Shown here: positions 6,338 through 9,660 of the stretch, piece after piece | Position numbering within the stretch: position 1 is the stretch's first letter | How the letters are laid out: the number at the start of each line of letters is the position of its first letter | The notes under the pieces: model-generated | What the model was told of the DNA's origin: nothing | Databases searched by the model: none | Seen by the model: only the letters and a program-made list of their open reading frames with translations | Assembly (NCBI GenBank): GCA_017560705.1 | Contig: JAFZEK010000226.1 | Coordinates: 1 to 9,660 of the forward strand | Direction of reading: 5' to 3' | Source of the DNA: Bacteroidales bacterium | Lineage (GTDB): Bacteria > Bacteroidota > Bacteroidia > Bacteroidales > P3 | Length of the DNA stretch: 9,660 nucleotides | Position numbers and translations under genes: made by a program

Positions 6338-7855
6338 ATGATGCTTATTAATAATATAGTATACCAGTTTATGCGTAGCCGTTATGGGCAGATAAAGCGT
6401 TATGTGGACCATTCATTGGAAGTGCAGAATTCTATATTTCATCAACTTATAGCTGCTGGGAAGAACACCGAATGGGGTAGAAAATACGACTATGCTAGCA
6501 TAAAAAAATGGGAACACTATAATGAGCGAGTGCCTATAAGTGAGTACGGTGTCTTTAAACCATACGTGCAACGTATGCAACAAGGCGAGCAAAATTTGCT
6601 TTGGAACACTCCGATAAAGATGTTTGCTAAGTCGTCGGGAACGTCGGGAAGCACTAGCAAGTATATACCTGTTAGCAAGGAAGCTTTGAAGCAATGCCAC
6701 TACAAGGGCGGTGTGGATATGCTTATTTTGTATTGCAATATGTATTCTTCGTCGAAGATATTCTCCGGCTACAATTTAGCACTCGGGGGTAGCAAGCAAA
6801 GCAACCCTTCAGATTCGTACTACTGCGGCGATGTGTCGGCCATAATAATGGACAATCTTCCACGCTGGGCAGAGCATTTTAGGGCTCCAAAACGTGAGAT
6901 AGCACTCATGAATGAGTGGGAAAACAAGCTGAACAGAATGGTGGAATCCACCTCCAAACAGAACATAGTAAGCTTGGCAGGGGTGCCGTCGTGGATGTCG
7001 TTGCTGTTGCAACGTTGCTTGGAAACCACAGGTAAGGCCCATATTGGCGAGGTGTGGAAAAACATAGAGGTGTACTTTCATGGCGGTGTAGACTTTTTGC
7101 CCTACAAGCAGAAGTTCAAGCAACTGATACCTAACGAAGATATGCGATATGTGAACATATATAATGCTTCCGAAGGATACTTTGGTATTCAGGACCAAAA
7201 GAATGTGGCAGATATGTTGCTGTTGTTGGACAATGGGGTGTACTACGAGTTTGTGGAAACTTGTCATTTGGGCGAGGAGCATCCACCTGTGGTGCAACTT
7301 GCCGATGTGGAAGTGGGCAAAAACTATGCTTTGCTTATAACTACCAATGCAGGACTATGGCGATACCTAATAGGCGACACGGTGACATTTACTTCTAAAT
7401 ATCCGTTTAGAATACAAATAACGGGTAGAACTCGGAATTATATCAACGTGTGTGGCGAAGAGCTTATAGAGGACAACTCCAACCATGCAATAAAGAAAGC
7501 TTGTTCTGAAACCAACTCTGTAATAAAAGAATATACGGCTGCTCCGTATATTTCCGAAGATAAAAAGCCCATAGGTCATGAGTGGGTGATAGAATTTGAA
7601 CAAGAGCCGACGGACAAAGACTTGTTCGTAAAACTGCTAGATAGTGCTTTGAAAACAGAAAACTCCGACTACGAAGCCAAACGCTATAAGGATTTGATAC
7701 TTAAAACACCTGTGGTGAACTTTGTAAAAGACGGCACTTTCATGCGTTGGTTGACGGAGAAGAACAAGCTGGGAGGGCAACATAAAGTGCCTAGACTGAA
7801 GAACTCAAGAGAAGTTATAGACGAGATACTTAAACATGCAAATATTTTAGAATAA
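6338..7855 (+). CDS. GH3 auxin-responsive promoter family adenylating enzyme
   Basis: 505-residue member of the GH3 branch of the acyl-adenylate-forming (ANL) superfamily. Plant GH3 enzymes activate a carboxylate with ATP and join it to an amino acid; the substrate of the bacterial branch is not known to me. Visible motifs: the phosphate-binding loop SSGTSGSTSKYIP (99-111), the adenine/ATP motif YNASEG (275-280) followed by FGIQD, GDTV with the ribose-binding Asp (346-349), and the hinge region ITGRTRNYINVCGEEL (361-376). A small C-terminal domain follows. There is no signal peptide or membrane helix, so it acts in the cytoplasm. It lies 21 nt after the LptF/LptG permease, and its stop overlaps the sufE start by one base (TAATG at 7853-7857), implying translational coupling. 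Adjacent ATGs at 6338 and 6341 are both possible starts. The reaction here could be amide formation on a lipid or amino acid, but that is inference. Confidence 0.9.
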   Translation: MMLINNIVYQFMRSRYGQIKRYVDHSLEVQNSIFHQLIAAGKNTEWGRKYDYASIKKWEHYNERVPISEYGVFKPYVQRMQQGEQNLLWNTPIKMFAKSSGTSGSTSKYIPVSKEALKQCHYKGGVDMLILYCNMYSSSKIFSGYNLALGGSKQSNPSDSYYCGDVSAIIMDNLPRWAEHFRAPKREIALMNEWENKLNRMVESTSKQNIVSLAGVPSWMSLLLQRCLETTGKAHIGEVWKNIEVYFHGGVDFLPYKQKFKQLIPNEDMRYVNIYNASEGYFGIQDQKNVADMLLLLDNGVYYEFVETCHLGEEHPPVVQLADVEVGKNYALLITTNAGLWRYLIGDTVTFTSKYPFRIQITGRTRNYINVCGEELIEDNSNHAIKKACSETNSVIKEYTAAPYISEDKKPIGHEWVIEFEQEPTDKDLFVKLLDSALKTENSDYEAKRYKDLILKTPVVNFVKDGTFMRWLTEKNKLGGQHKVPRLKNSREVIDEILKHANILE

Positions 7856-8280
7856 TGACTATAAGAGAAATAGAAGAACAAATAATAGAAGAATTTGAAA
7901 ACTTTGAAGATTGGATGGATAAGTACAACTACATTATAGAAATGGGTAGAGACTGTCCGCTGATAGAAGAAAAAGATAAGGTAGAAGGAAACTTAATAAA
8001 GGGTTGCCAATCCAGAGTGTGGCTAAGTGCCGAATTGATAGATGGTAAAATGATATTCAAAGCTGATAGCGATGCGGTAATTACCAAGGGTATAGCCTCG
8101 TTGCTAATAAGAGTTTTGAACGACCAAACACCACAAGATATATTGAATGCAGACCTTAGTTTTATAGATAAAATAGGATTAAAAGAACATTTGTCGCCTA
8201 CGCGTGCCAATGGTCTTGCATCCATGCTTAGTCAAATAAAGCTATATGCTACACTTACACAATATGGCAGCAATAAATAA
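7855..8280 (+). CDS. sufE: SufE-family cysteine desulfuration protein
   Basis: Sulfur acceptor that takes persulfide from the cysteine desulfurase SufS and passes it to the SufBCD scaffold for Fe-S cluster assembly in the cytoplasm. 141 residues, the usual length. The active-site loop GNLIKGCQSRVWL (45-57) places the persulfide-carrying Cys at residue 51, the same number as in E. coli SufE. The C-terminal part (SFIDKIGLKEHLSPTRANG, 102-120) is also typical of the family. The start ATG overlaps the GH3 stop codon by one base, and sufT follows after a 9-nt gap. SufS and SufBCD are not in the window, so they must be encoded elsewhere. Confidence 0.95.
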   Translation: MTIREIEEQIIEEFENFEDWMDKYNYIIEMGRDCPLIEEKDKVEGNLIKGCQSRVWLSAELIDGKMIFKADSDAVITKGIASLLIRVLNDQTPQDILNADLSFIDKIGLKEHLSPTRANGLASMLSQIKLYATLTQYGSNK

Positions 8281-8289
8281 ATATTAGCA

Positions 8290-8607
8290 ATGAAACCGAA
8301 CAAAGAAACAATAAAAAGTGCTGTTATAGATAGGCTAAAAAACATATATGACCCCGAAATTCCTGTAAATATTTACGATTTGGGGTTGGTTTATAAGGTA
8401 GAAGTAGACGATAGTTTGAAAGTTTTTGTGGAGATGACACTCACTGCTCCAAACTGCCCTGTGGCTGATTCGTTACCCATCGAAGTGAGAAGTAATATAC
8501 TTATGATAGAAGGCGTTAGCGATGCTCAGGTAGATATAACTTTCGACCCACCATGGACAATGGATATGATGAGCGAAGAAGCAAAACTTGAACTTGGATT
8601 CTTATAA
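8290..8607 (+). CDS. sufT: SufT-like MIP18 family (DUF59) Fe-S assembly factor
   Basis: Small cytoplasmic protein of the DUF59/MIP18 family that helps mature or deliver Fe-S clusters. The 105-residue length is that of the single-domain members. Seen: YDPEIPVNIYDLGLVY (20-35), the family's N-terminal signature; TAPNCP (52-57) with the conserved Cys56; DITFDPPWT (82-90), the C-terminal signature. PaaD and Mrp-type proteins share the fold, but PaaD is longer and no phenylacetate genes are present, and Mrp would add an ATPase domain. The position directly after sufE supports the Fe-S role. The last gene of the operon that starts near 5231. Confidence 0.92.
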   Translation: MKPNKETIKSAVIDRLKNIYDPEIPVNIYDLGLVYKVEVDDSLKVFVEMTLTAPNCPVADSLPIEVRSNILMIEGVSDAQVDITFDPPWTMDMMSEEAKLELGFL

Positions 8608-8641
8608 AAAGATACTGATACAAAAAAAAATCGTATCTTTG
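8608..8641 (+). promoter_or_regulatory. fabG promoter -7 box overlapped by an inverted repeat
   Basis: TATCTTTG (8634-8641) fits the Bacteroidota -7 consensus TAnnTTTG, about 48 nt before the fabG start. No TTTG lies at the -33 distance. AAAGATAC (8608-8615) is a perfect 8-bp inverted complement of GTATCTTT (8633-8640), which contains most of the -7 box. A second GATAC at 8617 offers an alternative pairing. The structure could be an operator or a weak terminator of the upstream operon; it lacks a following T-run. Confidence 0.6.
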
Positions 8642-8688
8642 CAAACTCAAAAACAGAAAAACAGAATACAAACTTAAATAATAATACA

Positions 8689-9435
8689 ATGAAATTATTA
8701 GAAGGAAAAACTGCTCTTATAACAGGAGCAAGTCGCGGAATAGGAAAAGCAATAGCTATACGCTACGCACAAGAAGGTTGTAATGTTGCTTTCTCCGATT
8801 TGGTACGCAATGAAGCAATGGAAGAAACCGAAAAAGAATTATTATCATACGGTGTGCAAGCCAAAGGCTATGCATCAAACGCTGCATCGTTTGAAAGCTC
8901 AAACGAATTGGTACAAAACGTTGTGGCCGATTTTGGAAGAATAGATATTCTTGTAAACAACGCCGGTATCACCAAAGACGGAGCCCTTAAACGTATGACC
9001 GAAGAACAATGGGATATGGTAATAAGCGTAAACCTTAAATCGGTATTTAACCTTACCAAAGCCGTACAACCCATTATGTGGAAACAAGGTGGCGGTAGTG
9101 TTATCAACCTAAGCTCCGTTGTAGGTGTATCGGGCAACGCCAACCAATGTAACTACTCGGCATCTAAAGCAGGTATTATTGGCTTTACCAAAAGTGCTGC
9201 CAAAGAAATGGGTGTTCGTAACATCCGTCATAACGCCATAGCTCCGGGATTTATCATGACAGAGATGACTGCCGTACTTCCCGAAAACATCAAAGAAGAC
9301 TGGTACAAGAAAATACCTTTGCACCGCGGCGGCGAACCCGACGAAGTGGCTAAAGTATGCGTATTCTTAGGTTCCGACCTTTCGAGCTATGTAACAGGAC
9401 AGGTAATAAATATCTGTGGCGGTATGAACTGCTAA
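8689..9435 (+). CDS. fabG: 3-oxoacyl-[acyl-carrier-protein] reductase
   Basis: NADPH-dependent reduction of 3-oxoacyl-ACP to 3-hydroxyacyl-ACP in each round of type II fatty acid synthesis, in the cytoplasm. 248 residues, the standard length of a classical short-chain dehydrogenase. Motifs: cofactor loop TGASRGIG (12-19), NNAG (90-93), catalytic Asn115 in VNLKS, Ser in NLSSVVG (140-146), and Tyr156/Lys160 in YSASK. The GFTKSAAKEMG and IAPGFIMTEMT stretches are the ones found in FabG. Substrate among SDR enzymes cannot be proven from sequence, but similarity to FabG is strong throughout. It has its own promoter region and is followed after 14 nt by the lipoprotein gene at 9450, so those two may be co-transcribed. 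No other fab gene is adjacent. Confidence 0.94.
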   Translation: MKLLEGKTALITGASRGIGKAIAIRYAQEGCNVAFSDLVRNEAMEETEKELLSYGVQAKGYASNAASFESSNELVQNVVADFGRIDILVNNAGITKDGALKRMTEEQWDMVISVNLKSVFNLTKAVQPIMWKQGGGSVINLSSVVGVSGNANQCNYSASKAGIIGFTKSAAKEMGVRNIRHNAIAPGFIMTEMTAVLPENIKEDWYKKIPLHRGGEPDEVAKVCVFLGSDLSSYVTGQVINICGGMNC

Positions 9436-9449
9436 ACCTTACGGCATAG

Positions 9450-9660
9450 ATGAAATACAATACATACGTAAGTAAACTAATCCGTTTTGGATTGGGATTT
9501 GTAGCAGTAGTTATAATAACAGTAGGTTGCCAAAACAACACATCAACAGGCAACAACGACACTGAGAGCTACTATACCTACACCGACGACTACAACCGCA
9601 CGGTGAAAGTTCCCAACAATCCAAAACGGATTGTTTCTATATCGCCCGCCATTACCGAGG
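9450..9660 (+). CDS. Lipoprotein, BtuF/TroA-like ABC transporter substrate-binding protein, N-terminal part (3' end outside window)
   Basis: Only 70 residues are visible before the window ends. A basic start (MKYNTYVSKLIRFG) is followed by the hydrophobic stretch FVAVVIITV and TVGC, a lipobox whose Cys27 would be lipidated. A Thr/Asn-rich linker follows, then DYNRTVKVPNNPKRIVSISPAITE (47-70), the first conserved segment of helical-backbone metal receptors that bind vitamin B12, heme or iron-siderophore complexes. The protein is thus probably a surface or periplasmic binding lipoprotein of an uptake ABC transporter, with permease and ATPase expected just downstream. The ligand cannot be decided from this piece. 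It lies 14 nt after fabG. A perfect 16-bp inverted repeat lies within the frame. Confidence 0.85.
   Translation, partial: MKYNTYVSKLIRFGLGFVAVVIITVGCQNNTSTGNNDTESYYTYTDDYNRTVKVPNNPKRIVSISPAITE
9479..9632. repeat. Perfect 16-bp inverted repeat inside the lipoprotein gene
   Basis: AATCCGTTTTGGATTG (9479-9494) is exactly complementary in reverse to CAATCCAAAACGGATT (9617-9632), with 122 bp between the arms. Each arm is itself nearly palindromic (AATCC-N5-GGATT), with the central five bases GTTTT in one and AAAAC in the other. The left arm encodes IRFGL in the signal peptide and the right arm encodes NPKRI, a conserved family motif. Confidence 0.8.

Noticed and set aside
9436..9449. Cobalamin riboswitch before the BtuF-like lipoprotein gene
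   Set aside because: Only 14 nt separate it from fabG, far too short for a riboswitch.

Overview
The window is AT-rich and all recognisable genes lie on the + strand. It reads as chromosomal DNA of a Bacteroidota species, most likely order Bacteroidales. Four things point there: the short SerA without a regulatory tail and with Lys in place of the catalytic His; a type IX secretion 'plug' (DUF5103-type) protein; a Bacteroidota-type GH3 enzyme beside an LptF/LptG permease; and promoters matching the Bacteroidota -7 consensus TAnnTTTG rather than a sigma70 -10 box. I cannot name the species.

Layout. Positions 1-1730 hold the serine pathway: the 3' half of serC, a hairpin terminator, serA and a strong terminator. 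Both genes are rich in C- or T-ending codons such as AAC, GAC, TTC, GCT and CGT, unlike the ATA/AAT-rich genes that follow, which suggests high expression. Positions 1822-3081 encode the plug protein and end in a terminator. Positions 3082-3977 carry no convincing gene but contain a degenerate tandem repeat with a 22-bp period and, at the end, a textbook Bacteroidota promoter. That promoter drives a 211-residue secreted, probably outer-membrane beta-barrel protein of unknown function (3978-4613). Positions 4614-5230 are again gene-free and hold a MITE-like element of about 269 bp with near-perfect terminal inverted repeats, a 12-bp-stem hairpin and a possible promoter.

Positions 5231-8607 look like one operon: an LptF/LptG-family permease, a GH3-family adenylating enzyme, sufE and sufT. 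Gaps are 21 nt or less, and GH3 and sufE overlap by one base. The mix is envelope lipid export, an uncharacterised acyl-adenylating enzyme and Fe-S cluster assembly. A second unit starts at a TATCTTTG box at 8634: fabG (fatty acid synthesis), followed after 14 nt by the start of a lipoprotein of the BtuF/TroA-like metal-chelate receptor family, cut by the window edge.

The core genes are ordinary housekeeping functions. The parts worth a second look are the 22/44-bp tandem repeat, the MITE-like element, a perfect 16-bp inverted repeat inside the lipoprotein reading frame, the GH3 enzyme in its operon, and the open 34-codon extension upstream of serA. I found no defence system, CRISPR array, RNA gene or clear new multi-gene system.
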